Assembly (NCBI GenBank): GCA_022497145.1
Contig: MU385857.1
Coordinates: forward strand, 744,001-808,000
Length of the DNA: 64,000 nt
Reading direction: 5' to 3'
DNA from: Rostrohypoxylon terebratum
Lineage: Eukaryota; Ascomycota; Sordariomycetes; Xylariales; Hypoxylaceae
Under the pieces are notes generated by a model, which was given only the letters and a program-made list of their open reading frames with translations, ran no database searches and was not told where the DNA came from. Below are positions 21,723-34,400 of the stretch, piece after piece. Numbering within the stretch: position 1 is the first letter of the stretch; each line of letters begins with the position of its first letter. Both the position numbers and the translations under genes were made by a program.

Positions 21723-24700
21723 CTATTCCTCATAAACCTGCTGCTGCATTTCAATTTCTGCACGAATGTTAGCTGCTTGCTGCCGTGCTTCGATAGGCGG
21801 ATTGGCGGGGTCATGTGCGTACGCCACAGCCGGTTCGCTGAATCTGCGATGATTTTTGCTTTGGCCACAAGTTTTTCCTCGTACTTTTCCTCGTCTTTCG
21901 ATTTGAGCCTCACCTTGTTCGGTTGCGCCTTTTTAAAGTATTGGATGTTAGCCTTCTCGTCTGGTACAATCAGTTCAATCACCTTGGTGGCTTCTAAAAT
22001 GATCGTCACGAACCTGTATGAGAATCGGCACAAGTTCTTTGGGATCTGCATTTGCGACTGCTGCGACCGTCTTGAATCCGTTCTCGTAGAAGACCCTTGC
22101 TGTCCGGCTCTTTATGAATGTAATTTTCGTAAGCGCCAAAAGATCTGACTTTGCACCCGCGTTCAGCCTATCTGAGAAGTGATCGAGAACAGCAGTCATT
22201 GCTCTAAGTGCATGGTTAGCCTGAAGCCCAATCACAAGATAAAAAAAAATAACACGAAACGACAACTGGAAGATTTCGCTGAGTCGCGTCTTGAACTTAC
22301 CCCCAGCCCATCTGTTCGCAGAATTTTATCACTACATCGACTAAAGTTAGCAATGACAATCCATTGGGTCTTGGTGCATGAAACTGGGTTGTAAGACAGT
22401 TCATGATTGCGCCCCTCTAAAATAGAGAACAAACGTGGTAGACGATCTGCGATTCTACTCACTTCCAGCAGCAAATCCTTGGCATGTTTGTGCTAGGTTC
22501 TGGACGGCACCTCGGGGTGCATCGTATTTATGAGAGACGATGTGAATAGGCATCTCGTTACACAGGTCCCTCAATTGAAGAGCAAGGTAGAATCTACGAT
22601 AAACGCGGGCAATATCTCTCTCTTCGGGGGTCGTCTCTTTGAGATTCCCGCCTTGTGCCCTGTGCTCAATCAATATGATGCTTCTGTCGTAGGATGATTT
22701 GTCACCTACATCCTATTAACCTGTGTCGGTTTCAAACCAAGGAAAGTCATAACACGGAGTCCGCTGTCGTCTAGCCCTTCCATTTCTGATCGGAAGACTC
22801 TCCAGTTAATCGTAACAGATGTATCATGCACTGGCGTAAATGTATATAGAATGTCTACAACACCCTGTGAGTAAGATTTCTCTAACAATGGTTCGCGATG
22901 TGGGGTGTATTGTTAGAAGACAAAATCATACAACACAGCTAAATACGGGTTGGGTGCTGTTACTTACGCATTTCTCCATCCATTACAAAGGCGCGCAATG
23001 CACGCTGCATTTCACGATGGATGAACGAACCGTCTTCTGGCTCGAGTGATGAAGTAACTACCGCCTTGCCCAGTTGTGTAGGAGCATACAAACCAGGCTC
23101 GTCGGAATGAATGAAACCCATCGAATCCAAGTCTTGCAGGCTTGACTCGACATATGATTTTATTACGTCTGGCTCTGTGGAAAGGTTCAGTAAGGTTTTC
23201 TGAATGTAATCCTCAACGGTTTCTCTAGAATTCGCTAGTTTGATAGCAATGACCTCTAGCAACGCGCGCTGGATGCGATGTCTATCCGTCTTTAAGCCAC
23301 TTGAGATATGAGGTAACTCGGCATGCATAAGCTCGATGACGGCCTGGAGGTCGTCTTTCCGACAACATAAGTGGGTCTCTCCTATTTCATCCTTTCCTTT
23401 TCTCCCTGCTCGACCGCGCATCTGACGAAGCATCGAGGGTCCGACTAAATCTCGCCCCATGCGTGCATTGTGAAGTATGACTCTCCTCGCTGGAAGATTG
23501 ATGCCGGCGGCAAGGCTGCAAGTCGCTACCAGTATCTTCAGCACGCCGCCATCGTAAGCGCCAGCGATCAAATCACGCTCTTCTATCGTTAAGCCGGCAT
23601 GGTGAAAAGCAACCCCGGAGGTGACTGTTTCAGCCAAGCAGGGGTCAAGTCCTGTACTGAGACTACGTAAATCCGCTAGAAGGTCTAGCCTTTTCTCCAT
23701 AATGATTGGGTCGATATGAAAGGTATCATTCATAGCACGACTGATTAGCCGCGCGTCGAATTCACAGCCATCTGTCTAGTCGTTAGCATTCTTAGATCTG
23801 GTTTAGTATGGGTTCTCGATAATGGCTCTTTGTTGAAGAGGGACAAGACCAAGAACGATGACGGAGTAGAGTAAAACATACTGCGAATGTGTTAGCCTGA
23901 TGATACTGTAAAAAAAGGGGTACGGTTGCTAACCGACGACTGTTACAGAATACAAGTGCACCATAACCTGATCTCGCAGTTTCCGTTGCTAAAGCGACAA
24001 CAGCATTTAATACCGGATCCTTGAACTCCTTATGGAGACTTGGTTGTACGATTCTCACGGGGTGATTTCGAGGCTGACTCGAATTGGATTGCGTCGAAGC
24101 AAGCTGAGTTGCGGTCTTAAGTAGTCCATTAGTCGACGAGGCCGGGTAGATCTGGCTCTCGTGAACGAGATACTCTTCGATAGGTACTGGCCGATAGAAA
24201 GTGCTATAAATGTGCGCATCTAACCATCGCGATAATAGATCGATATTTTGAAGAGTCGCACTCATGCCAATGATTTGGACTTCATGCTCAAGACTTAAAA
24301 GTTTTGTAGCGATAAGTTCCATGAGATAACCACGATGATCGTCATCTACCATATGTAACTCATCAAGTACAACAGCTCTTAGGTTAAGAATGGTGCAATC
24401 GTCGATAGCAGTATTTATGAGCGCATTTGCCTATAATCTTATTAGGCTTCGATCACAAGGAAAATCAACCATGCAAACAAACCTTTTCGAAAGTGCAAAC
24501 ACCAATATCGAAGTCAGCCCACGTAGCCCTGACTTTGCCGCCACCGAAGAATCCGACGACTCTCACGGTATCTTCGCCGGCGCGTTTCTGCCAAAGCGAA
24601 TTTTCCTTCCTCTCGGGCACTTCTGTTTGAGAATTTTGCCTCTTAATGTCTTGCACGACACTCCGTAGCCATCGAACCTTTTCCTGTACTAAAGCGACGT

Positions 24701-25268
24701 AGGGAAGCACTAGCAAAGCCTTTGCATTGCTGTCTTCCAGAACTCTTTTTAACATGAGGATATCAGCGACTAGGGATTTCCCACCACCAGTTGGCGCCGT
24801 ATAGACTAAGTTTTTCGATCCATTTAGAAGGCCGGGACCTAAAAGACATTGCTTTTGCCAGGGATATATCTCTTTGATGCCAAGAGCATTTAGATTGTCC
24901 ACTAGCGAACTAGGCAAGCCATATCTCGGAAATGATAGCGAGAGAGAGCGGTCGACTACTGCTCTGGGAGTAGCCTGTGCTACCCTACGCTGAGAGTATT
25001 CGGAGGGTTGTGTGGTAGTATCAACATCGGGACTAGCTGCAGTGATGGTGCTAGCAGTTAGTCGAGGCAATTCTTTTCCCACGGCTGATGCTCGTTGGAA
25101 TTCATTATGTCTTCTTGGTATAGATGTCTGCTGCTGCTGCTCAGAATCACCGGGATCGACATGCGGCCTTTTATGGCCGGCGAGAGTGGTTGTATGGAAT
25201 GATTGCTGCTGTAAAGTGGTCGTTGACTCGAGCGTTGTCTTATGAAAAATTCCCCGCCGTTGATCCAT
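21723..25268 (-). CDS. HELQ / Pol-theta-helicase-like DNA helicase (Ski2-like SF2)
   Basis: Nine exons: 25268-24483, 24430-23882, 23775-22968, 22854-22710, 22659-22463, 22331-22301, 22203-22014, 21928-21823 and 21757-21723, giving 948 residues. Motifs appear in order: Walker A TAPTGGGKS (about 158-165), DELH box (285-288), GMSAT, LVFCNSRR (about 421-428), HHAGL, LVATCSLAAGINLPAR and QMRGRAGRKG (563-572). A winged-helix and ratchet region follows (AFVMDGEMHILYTFTPV, IARVYRRFYLALQLRDLCNEMPI). The C-terminal helix-hairpin region (ITFIKSRTARVFYENGF) matches the HELQ/Hel308 group. There is no polymerase domain. Such 3'-5' helicases act in crosslink and double-strand-break repair. The first 100 residues are disordered and Ser/Thr/Gln-rich. 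The least certain junction is 23882/23775. Exon 6 is only 31 nt but restores the conserved IKFCEQMGWG. Confidence 0.88.
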
Positions 25269-26599
25269 GACGAACCCCCTAGTCGAGCAAGGGGCAGGAT
25301 GACTAGATGTCAAATTTAGTCTGATAGGCGCTGATAAGATGCATCGGATCTATTGATGACCTACTGGTCCTAGGCAGCGTAGGGCATCAAAGCGAATGTG
25401 TGCATAAGATGGATGAATCCAATGCACATTACGACGTATACAAACCAAAGCGAAATGCCGAATGTCAAATGCCAAATGCGAAAATATTGGTGATATGCTA
25501 ATTATAGTCGACTTTTAGTCTGTGATTTGTGAAAATGAACAAAAGATGAAGCGTGGGAGCAAGATGAAGTTAGTCACGAAACCTACGCCGAGTCACGTGT
25601 GCAGACAGTGTTTAGTACTATTTGCCAGGTACATACCTAGTACTTTGTAAAAATATGTACATATAGGGATGCCCTTGCATATGCCAAGGTTAACGGAGGA
25701 TCAATCAAACGCAGACTCTGCGCAGGCAACATAGACCCGGGAAATGGCGTCTGGGTCTCCGAGTTCTCCACTTCTTTGACATAATCAGGTACGGGATCGC
25801 GTAATCAGTGTAGCCGTCATCCCAAAAAGGAAATAGTGCATCACTTGAATCACGCGGTCTTTCATTGGATCTCTGATTTCTCTGATTGACTTGTCAAAAG
25901 TGGCCCGTGCCGACCGATTTGCGAACTTCGCCGCGGTCGGGGGTCTTCCTCCAACGTCAACCTTTCCCAACTTAATTGCCTCTTCGGTAGGTACTAATGT
26001 AACATTGAACGGATACTACTAGTAGGAAGGCAACCTCAACCTACATAGGTCCAGACTCCATAGGTCCTAGAACTTTTTCCTTGCTAGCAGGAAATGGGAA
26101 GCCTTAGTGCTTCCTATATCTCGGTATCGTCGGGATCGAGGTTACTAAGGCATTTGATCATTTCAAGTTATTTTTAATGACTGCTGATATACACTAAACA
26201 TCTGATCACTTTTCTGTGTTTCAAGTGGGCTTCGACTCTAGGTACATTCAAACCTTTTATTTGACCTGCAACCACGCCCGATATACATTTAAGTCTACTA
26301 GGTATGTAGCTACCTACCTAGTACCTAAATTTTAAATAACCAAGCGCCATTTTATTCCGTTGGGTAAGTACTATATCTACGCCTCCGCATCTCCGCCCAT
26401 ACTCTTTAGTAAGTAGACGAATACATAATGAATAATGAACAATAGTACCTACATACCTACCTACCTATAGATGGATGGATAAACGGATGGATAGGTGCGA
26501 TTAATTGTAGTAGACTCGCATCTCTGCGGGTGGCGAAAAACTAAGTTGCACGTATATGACATACTGAAGCTACTAGGTAGTATCCATCCTATCGTTTTA

Positions 26600-26640
26600 C
26601 TACCTAGGTCTTAGGACCTAGGAACTAGGACCTAGGTACT
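26600..26640. repeat. CCTAGG cluster
   Basis: TACCTAGGTCTTAGGACC followed by further TAGGA/CCTAGG units; palindromic CCTAGG cores in direct and inverted order. Confidence 0.8.
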
Positions 26641-26847
26641 CTCTGACCGTGCTCACGCTATCTCGTCACTTTTGGCCCGATAAGTGTATGTCAAGTTCTC
26701 CCTCGGGCAGTTTCCGACTTGCGGGGATACTGTCAAACCGGTGAGAGTCAGGAGGAGTAGGCTGTAGCAGGCAAGTATGTACACCAGTAGTACAGATGTA
26801 GCATGTAGCGTGTAGTATATAGTGTGTAGTGGATGTAGTAGGCAATT

Positions 26848-26868
26848 ACCTACCTAGGTCCTAGGTAG
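26848..26868. repeat. CCTAGG cluster
   Basis: ACCTACCTAGGTCCTAGGTAG, two overlapping CCTAGG cores flanked by ACCTA and GGTAG. Confidence 0.75.
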
Positions 26869-28330
26869 TGCTGCCACTGGTGGTGCTGATGTTGGAATCT
26901 GAAAGTTGACCTGGATTGCCAAGCCTCTCTCCAATTTCTAGCTATTATTGGGCACCGCCCACCCCTGCGATCAGAAATTGTGGATTCGCCAGTATTGATG
27001 GGAGAGATCAAAGAACGTGGTGCTCCTTGGGTAGCAAGTAATAATACATAAACCTCAAGGAAATGGAAATGCGTACCTATCTTATTGGATACAAAGAACT
27101 TGCCGACTAGTAACTACTAACTACATCCCAAGTATATCTCTACCTATCTAGGTAGGTTCTATACCTTACAGTCTTTTCGCGTCGATCGAACTCTTACTCG
27201 ACGAATTACCTGAGAACGTAATGACGCTTCCTTCTCATGCGGATGCATGATCATTTCCGCGGTTTACTCGCCAATAATAATTTGGCTAAAACATTCCTCC
27301 ACGATTCAAGATCAGTTACCTTGAAGACCCTGAATTAGAGATCGTCTACCTACACCGAGTAGGGGCAATCTAATGCCCGGATACGTCCGGGTTTAAAAAC
27401 ACATGGTATTGTATTGTACATAGAGAGGGGAATAAAATTAATACGCGTCTCGGAGGTCGTTGTTCTACCAGTCGACGGGATAGATCTTTGATTATTATGA
27501 TAAAAAGCGGATATTTTCATTAGAAATGGTACTCTCTGCCATACAGCATACTCCTCGCAGATTTATGAGCTCGGTTGTCTTGGGTGTGTCTCTTGTATCG
27601 CACGGCGGTGACGGTCGGCATCCCTGTCCTATGCGATCTGGTTGGACCACTGATTGTGAGGTGGGGGGTTTTGGCTTCGACACCTGTCGTTTTTGTCCGG
27701 ACTGCCAAAGATGCCCAGGACCCAGGCAGCCAGGTTCGCCAGACTGGCTGCCCGGTGCTTCGTTCTTTCGCGCCGTGTCCCAAGATCCGAGATCGAATTA
27801 CCTTAACATCGCGCTGTAACACGTGCTATCCGTAGCCAGCGACAGCTATTTCGTTAAAACAATGCGGGCTAGATAGGCAATGTGGTGCGGCTTAATTTGG
27901 TTGCTACCGCAATATCTCGGTGCAAAAAAGGGCAGATGGACAACGGTGCTTGGTTGCGTTGAAAATCTCGGATAGGCGGTCTTGACTCGCGGCCAATCTT
28001 GGCCAGATCCCCACCCATTAAAAGTGCGACAGGTGATAGGAATGCTGCCTGTCATACATAGGACCATAGGACCATAGGACCATATGGCATAGGTATTCTG
28101 TATGCGCAGCCCGCCCCGATGAGGTGAGCTTGAGGATTCGGGACGCGCAGCACCTTTAAGAATGAGTAAATGGCGAGCAATCATAATGAGGCGACGACGA
28201 TCTGTATTAGTATAAAACGTGATGAGATTCCTATTTTCATCCGTAAATACACCCACAAACACGTCGCTCTCCCTTTAACGAAGGCGATCAGGCAGCACAC
28301 AAACGCATCACGAAAATATTGTCTTCCATT

Positions 28331-28351
28331 CAAGCAAGCAAGCAAGCAAGC
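28331..28351 (+). repeat. (CAAG)n microsatellite
   Basis: Five CAAG units in a row in non-coding DNA. Confidence 0.85.
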
Positions 28352-29452
28352 TAGGCAAAATAGATCGGGTATACCATTGGTTTGAAAGGTTACTAAGGCG
28401 TATGGCGTATTTGGCGTATTATAGCTAGGATGAATTGAATTTTAGGGCCTATAAATCTAACCTGGAAAGGTACATAGAATAAAAAGTCGATGGAGAAAGA
28501 CACTGCTGTCAATACGGCCGTGATCATGTTTCTTTGTCGACGAGAGGGACGAGCAGGGGATGGCGTAGATTTTAAGATGCAAAGAATGATGAGATGAAGT
28601 CGAATAGAGCCTGCAGCCTTTTAGCAGGAAGCGTAAGTTGGTTGGACTGACAGGGGTGGAGGGTTGATGGTGTGGGCCAAGGCGAGACTTTTTAACCTCA
28701 GTCGTGCCCCACACCAAAGTACATATACAGCAATACGGTTCTTCATTGCAGTTCATCCCTCTTGATTCTGCACAGTGACAGGGATTGTCGTATGCTGACC
28801 TTGCCGCTAGCAAGTACCAGTACCGCGGCGCTACCGTCTTCCTAATAATTCCAGCTGGGACAATATCAGAGTTTGAATGGCTGAAGATCCCAACTCCATC
28901 TTTCCATCTTTCCATCTTCTCTCGCTGGTCCCCCATCCATCCACAAATTCCCCGTTGCCTTTTCTTTTCTTTTCTCTTTGTGTGTGCGTGTGTGCGTGGT
29001 GCTTGTGGTGTGTCTACCTGTGGTTTCCCTCTTATTATCTATCTACCTCTAGCTACGAATACTACTACCTCACATTATTACATACATACAGTATATGCTA
29101 CACACACTATGTATAGGTATACATCTAGATGGATGGATCCATCATATTGCCTACCTAGTACCTAGTAGTATCTATTATCCGTCATGTACACGCCCGAGCA
29201 TTGAATGAGGTTTGCTAACCTTGCTGCACGTTACGTACGGTGCCCCCAGTCGCCTTAGTCTAGTGTACTGTGCTGTATGCAAATCAATGCATATATGCTT
29301 GGTACCTACCTAGTAGGCTCAGGGCTGTCCAGGTACATTTTATATGTACATTGGACATATTGTAAATGTAATAAAATCGCTTGTATGGGTAAAGATGTTG
29401 CATTCTGAATCCCCACGGATCTTCTTGATCTCTTGACTGTTGACTTTTTTTT

Positions 29453-29520
29453 TACCTTTTGACCTTTTGACCTTTTGACATTCGAACATTTTCGACATCT
29501 TCGACATCTTCGACATCTTT
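29453..29520 (+). repeat. Tandem (GACCTTTT)n then (CGACATCTT)n
   Basis: Three 8 nt units (ACCTTTTG) run into three or four 9 nt units (CGACATCTT). Both are pyrimidine-rich; the GACCTTTTC unit recurs at 29960-29990. Confidence 0.8.
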
Positions 29521-29830
29521 GATTTTCGCTCTTTGATGTCCGACCTTGAATGTTCTTGATGGGGGTTTGATGTTCCTGATGTTCCTAATGTTCATCTAAC
29601 GCGAAACACAATGCGCCTGCCAGATATCTCAATATTCAAATATCCGGCCAAACATTAAAATATCAGCCCTTGTGGAAGCAACATTGAACTCCTAGCTTCC
29701 CAGTGCCATTTCCAAGGTTCTAGCTCTTTTTTATTATTATGTTAGTGTACCCTGGTACCTTCTATGTATCCAGGTACTATTCTAACGTTCGTCGAAAGGA
29801 AAAAAAAGAGGCGACCCTTAGGTTTACTAG

Positions 29831-29884
29831 TAATGCTCTAATGCTCTAATGTCCTAATGTTCTAATGTTCTAATGTTCTAATCC
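29831..29884 (+). repeat. Tandem (TCTAATGT)n-like repeat
   Basis: Six imperfect units, changing stepwise from GCTCTAAT to GTTCTAAT. Confidence 0.8.
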
Positions 29885-29900
29885 AGTTCAGTTCTATTAA

Positions 29901-31436
29901 TCCATTCCAAGTTCCTCCATAGCAGCAAGGTATGTCACTTTTTTTTTTCGATCTTTCCATCGACCTTTTCGACCTTTTCGACATTCTCGACCTCCCCAAA
30001 TCAGATCAAACCATACCAACCCTACCCTTCTCTACTTTGTTCCCAAACCTCCCGTTTCGTTTTTTCCCCAACCCTGCTTCATCAAGGTTAGAGCATCCCG
30101 CGTCGTATCATCGGATTCGACGTTCCCAACTTTTCGGTAGAGCGAGATCTCACGATTTTCCATTTTCGATCATCGACCTTCCCTTATTTTCTCTCTATTG
30201 ATTCTTCATGCGTCCATCGGCAGTCTCGATACCATAGGCCGACCATCGTATGCTTTCCCTCGTCGATGTTCGTTCTTGGCGCCCTATGCCTTTGACGATA
30301 TCTACTTCGTACACGCATTCCAGAATTCTAGTGTTCTAATAACCTAGACACCTAGACTCTCTAGAGTCCTAGTATCCTACCTAGTAGCCATCCGCGCATC
30401 CATCACTCCGTACACACACACACACACACACATACACACATTACATTACGCACCATACGTACTGCGTACATAATTACTTATATCAGGTAGTCTAGTAAGT
30501 CATTGGTTCCCGCCATCCATCATTCCCCATTTCCCATTTCCCATTTCCCATACACATCCAATACACACACGCATCATCGTCTCTACTGTACCGAACAAAC
30601 TGTACATTCATTACTTAACCTACCTTTACCGACCTTGCCTACCTTGTCATCCTGTGTGATCCTTATGGCCTATTACCTACCCGGCTAGTCGTGTCGAGAG
30701 TGGACACCGATTTGATGGTCTGTCCCGCCGCCTCGAACCTCCCCCGGTCCATCTTGGCCTTGCTTTACATAAACCTTCACTTCTATTACTTCTTATTTCT
30801 ACTTCTACCTGTACATCCTTTTCCCGTCCCACATCTTGCCGTCACGTCTACCACGTCTCCCACGTCTACCACGCCTCTTTTTTTCACCTCCCACCTTCAT
30901 TTTTTGCTGCTACTCTCGCACAGACTTCACCACCTTTTTAAGTATACAGCAAGATATCCCATATTCTGCATGTTTTGCTTATTTTCCTTTTTCTCGCTCT
31001 TTTTCCTGCAACCTTCCCCCTTCCCGTATCTGACCTCTCCGGCTAGGTGCAACAAGCCGCGGGCATATTCACCTGCTTTATCCTCCGTTATCATTCTTCT
31101 TTACTTCTCTACGCCCACCCTCTCTTACCAACTTTGAACCGGGACCATCGTGGGACGTAATTCGGTAAGCTTCCCACAGACCCTTGTTTCCAGCTTGCCG
31201 TGGTACCACCGGCGAAACGCTCATAACGAAATCCATGGCCATACTGCCCGGTTCTTGTCTGAAACATTCTGACTGCGAGGCTTGCACCTAGATTGGCACC
31301 TCTTGCACCTCTGCCACTTCCCACACTCTCCATATAGGACACACAGCTTTGCATACGTCCACTGCAACTCACACGCCGTCAACTTTTCGGCGTTTCTCCG
31401 TGCGACCTTGAATGCGCCGCCTTTTAATCGCCCACC
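29901..31436 (+). promoter_or_regulatory. C/T-rich promoter and leader of SNT2
   Basis: About 1.5 kb of strongly pyrimidine-biased + strand (TTTCGACC, CCCATTTCCCATTT, CCACGTCTACCACG repeats) with an (AC)n run at 30412-30440. This bias is usual for fungal promoters and long 5' leaders near the start of transcription. The SNT2 ATG at its end lies in a strong context (CCACCATGG). Upstream ATGs in this stretch open several short ORFs (for example 30691-31137), which may be random or upstream ORFs. Confidence 0.55.
30412..30440 (+). repeat. (AC)n microsatellite
   Basis: About 13 CA/AC units with one interrupting T. Confidence 0.85.
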
Positions 31437-34400
31437 ATGGCGCAAAAATCGATCGACCCCGGAGACAAGCTAAATCCTTCGTCATCTTCGAATAATAAGG
31501 AAAACCCAGAAGTTGGGTCCACGCAACAAAATAAGTACACACCTCACACATCCGCACCCTCCACATCCACGTCTACGCCCACATCAGCACATACCACCAA
31601 CAACACCACCACCACCATCACCACCCAACCTTCAAAATCCACCAACCCTAAGAATTCTGGAGACGATGCGGCAAACTCACAACCCATGACAAAATCAACG
31701 TCGTCGGGATCGAATCCTTCTGCAAAGGAGGCCATGGCCGGTCCATCTCCCTATGGTACGCGCTCCCGCAATCGCGGTCAAGCGCGGCCTAATTACGCGG
31801 AGGACAAAGATGTAGACGTTGATATGTACGACACCTATGTGGAGAAGAAGGACGACGAGTCGAAGAAAAACTCGCGACATGCCAGTGCATCCGCAAATGG
31901 TACTAGTGATGCACTGCGAGCTACGAATTCGACGTCACGTAAGGGTGCAGCACCAGAAGATGGCAAGGCTGCCAGTAATGGCAATGGTTCGCACGCAGCA
32001 TCCAAGGAATCACACACGCACTCGGCGAACAACGCGACTTCGAATGTCACGCCAGCTGCTACGTCGGGTCCGTCGAAGAAACGAAAAGCACTTACGCAAT
32101 CGGCCCCGAGCAATGCGCACAGTCACGCCAGTACTCCAGCGCCAACCGGACCAAACGCGACAGCGGCAAAACGCAGTACTGCACAAGGAACGCCGGTGAC
32201 AGCTGGCGCAGGATATAATATGACGAACATGATGTCATTTGAGCAGTGCGGTGCATGCTTGAAAGATGGGAAATTGGTGGCGGACGACGGGACGACGCTG
32301 CAGGCAAATGGTATGAGCCACCAAACCCAACTAAAGCCTAGAAAAGCCTAGATTTGTTGCATAATCGTGGACCGCGAGATTATTTTTGCTAATTCTGCCC
32401 TATCTAGACCATGTATATCTTATTTGCGAGCCACCCGGGGAACCATACTATCTAGGGCGTATCATGGAATTCCTTCACGTGCAGAACAACGCAGCGAAGG
32501 CGGTTGAAGCGCTGCGAATGAATTGGTACTACCGGCCAAAGGACATTGCGAAGAATATGAACGACACCCGGCTGGTCTTCGCCACAATGCACTCGGACAT
32601 CAGTCCATTAACATCGTTGCGCGGCAAGTGCCAAATTCGCCACAAGGCTGAAATCGAGGATATGGAAGCTTACCGAAAAACGCCCGATTGCTTTTGGTTT
32701 GAAAAGCTTTATGATCGCTACATCCAGAAGTATTACGATGTGATTCCGTGCTTTCAGATTGTCAACGTTCCCGAGCGAGTCAAAAAAGTGTTGGATGAGC
32801 GGTGGAAATACATTTTAGTGGAGCAAGGACGAGCAAAGGAATTTACTAGTGCCGTCAAATCATGCAAGAGGTGCAGCGGTTACTGTGCTAGGTACGTATC
32901 TTCTTCATGGGCATGGGCGGGCATGGCGGGCATGGGTAGCTATCCGATTATGTCATCGGACCCCCAAAGGAACCCCCAGACCCCCCTGGTTCTTTTTTTT
33001 TTCCTTTTTCTTTTTTTATCTTACCCATCTTACCCTTTTACATCCCCTTCCTTCCTAGTCCCAAGTCCCAAGTCCCAACCCCCATGCGATTAAGAGACAC
33101 AGCAATGAATGCGACCAATATAATGGATGGTAACTTACTGAAGCTAATAGCAACGACTCCGTCGACTGCGCCGTGTGTTCGCACACTTATCATATGAACT
33201 GTGTTCGCCCACCTCTGCTAAAGAAACCGTCACGTGGTTTTGCTTGGGCTTGTGCAGCATGCAGTCGTGCCCAGGAGAGAAAGTTAGAGGCCCGACACAC
33301 CCCTAGCTTGTTAGACACACATCCCGAAGCTGAGGAAGAGGAGATTTGGGAAGATGACGATGACATTATCGAAACCAATCGTACCAGCCCTGCTGATGGT
33401 ATCGACGACTCTCACCAGCCCGCCACACCAGAGCAAATCTACCATGCAAGTTTATGGCCCTGGCGCTACCTAGGTCAACACTGCAAACCAGAGGATGCGC
33501 TTGACTATGACGATCGCATATATCCTCGGGCAGGTTCCCGTCTAGGTCCAAAACATCAAGCAACTGTACTCCCCTGGCCCGGCCGTCCAGTTGAGTTGGT
33601 GAAGCCATTGGAGATCAAGAAACCGGGCAAGAGAGAAACCAAGCAATCAAAAGAAGCGCTTGCGGCTCTCGAAGCCGAAAGAGCTGCTCGAGAAAAGCGG
33701 CCGATATGGGTCCAGGATGAGCCTCCCGGATATGTCGCACGTGGGGATGATCACGACAATGACGATCCTAAGAACACGGCCCAGTTGCTCTGGAAACCTT
33801 TGGGTGCACCGGGTGTATCTATCAAGGAATCCCAACTAGACGACTATATAGCAAGCGCAAAATCGAAGGTGATCCCGATGTTCAACCTTCCAAAGCTATC
33901 TACAAATGCCGAGGACGTAATCATTAATGCCTTATTCAAGAATGATTACGATACAACCAAGGCTCTGAAGGCTCTGAACAAGGTCGAGAAGTCGGCCTTT
34001 AAAGAACCGGAACTGACAGCCACTGAACTGAAAAAATTCGAAGAGGGCGTAACTAAATTTGGATCAGAACTCTTTCCTATCACCAAGCATGTCAAGACGA
34101 TCAAACATTCAACAACCGTTCGGTTTTACTATACATGGAAGAAAACCGATAGAGGAAAGCAAATTTGGGGCAATTTTTCCGGTAGGAAGGGCAAGAAAGA
34201 AGCTAGGAAGGCTGAAGCTACAGCAAACAAACTCCAAGATGATGTTGCTGATGACCAGGACGATTCGGCCTTTGATACGGGGAAGGCTCAGAAGTTGAAG
34301 AGAAGCTTCATATGCAAATTCTGCTCGACTAAATCGTCACGACAATGGCGACGCGCGCCCAATAGCGCGTCCGGTCTAGTAACTGAGGGAGGCGGCAGGC

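Larger units (their letters stand above)
25269..29900. other. Gene-free intergenic region
   Basis: About 4.6 kb with no ORF that looks like a gene. It holds CCTAGG clusters (26600-26640, 26848-26868), TAGGTA words (26285-26335, 26448-26470), a (CAAG)n run (28331-28351), ATAGGACC triplets (28057-28085) and GACCTTTT/CGACATCTT tandems (29453-29520). Overlapping short ORFs at 27495-27835 and 28457-28936 are open on both strands but give low-information translations. Confidence 0.5.

Noticed and set aside
27495..27835. Four overlapping ORFs on both strands
   Set aside because: Open frames on both strands reflect local GC content; none has a recognisable motif, and the frames disagree.
28457..28936. 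159-codon ORF (-) with scattered Cys residues
   Set aside because: No domain, mixed composition and no splice-site support; probably random.
30691..31137. 148-codon ORF in the SNT2 leader
   Set aside because: Leu/Phe/Pro/Ser-rich translation typical of pyrimidine-rich DNA; it may act at most as an upstream ORF.
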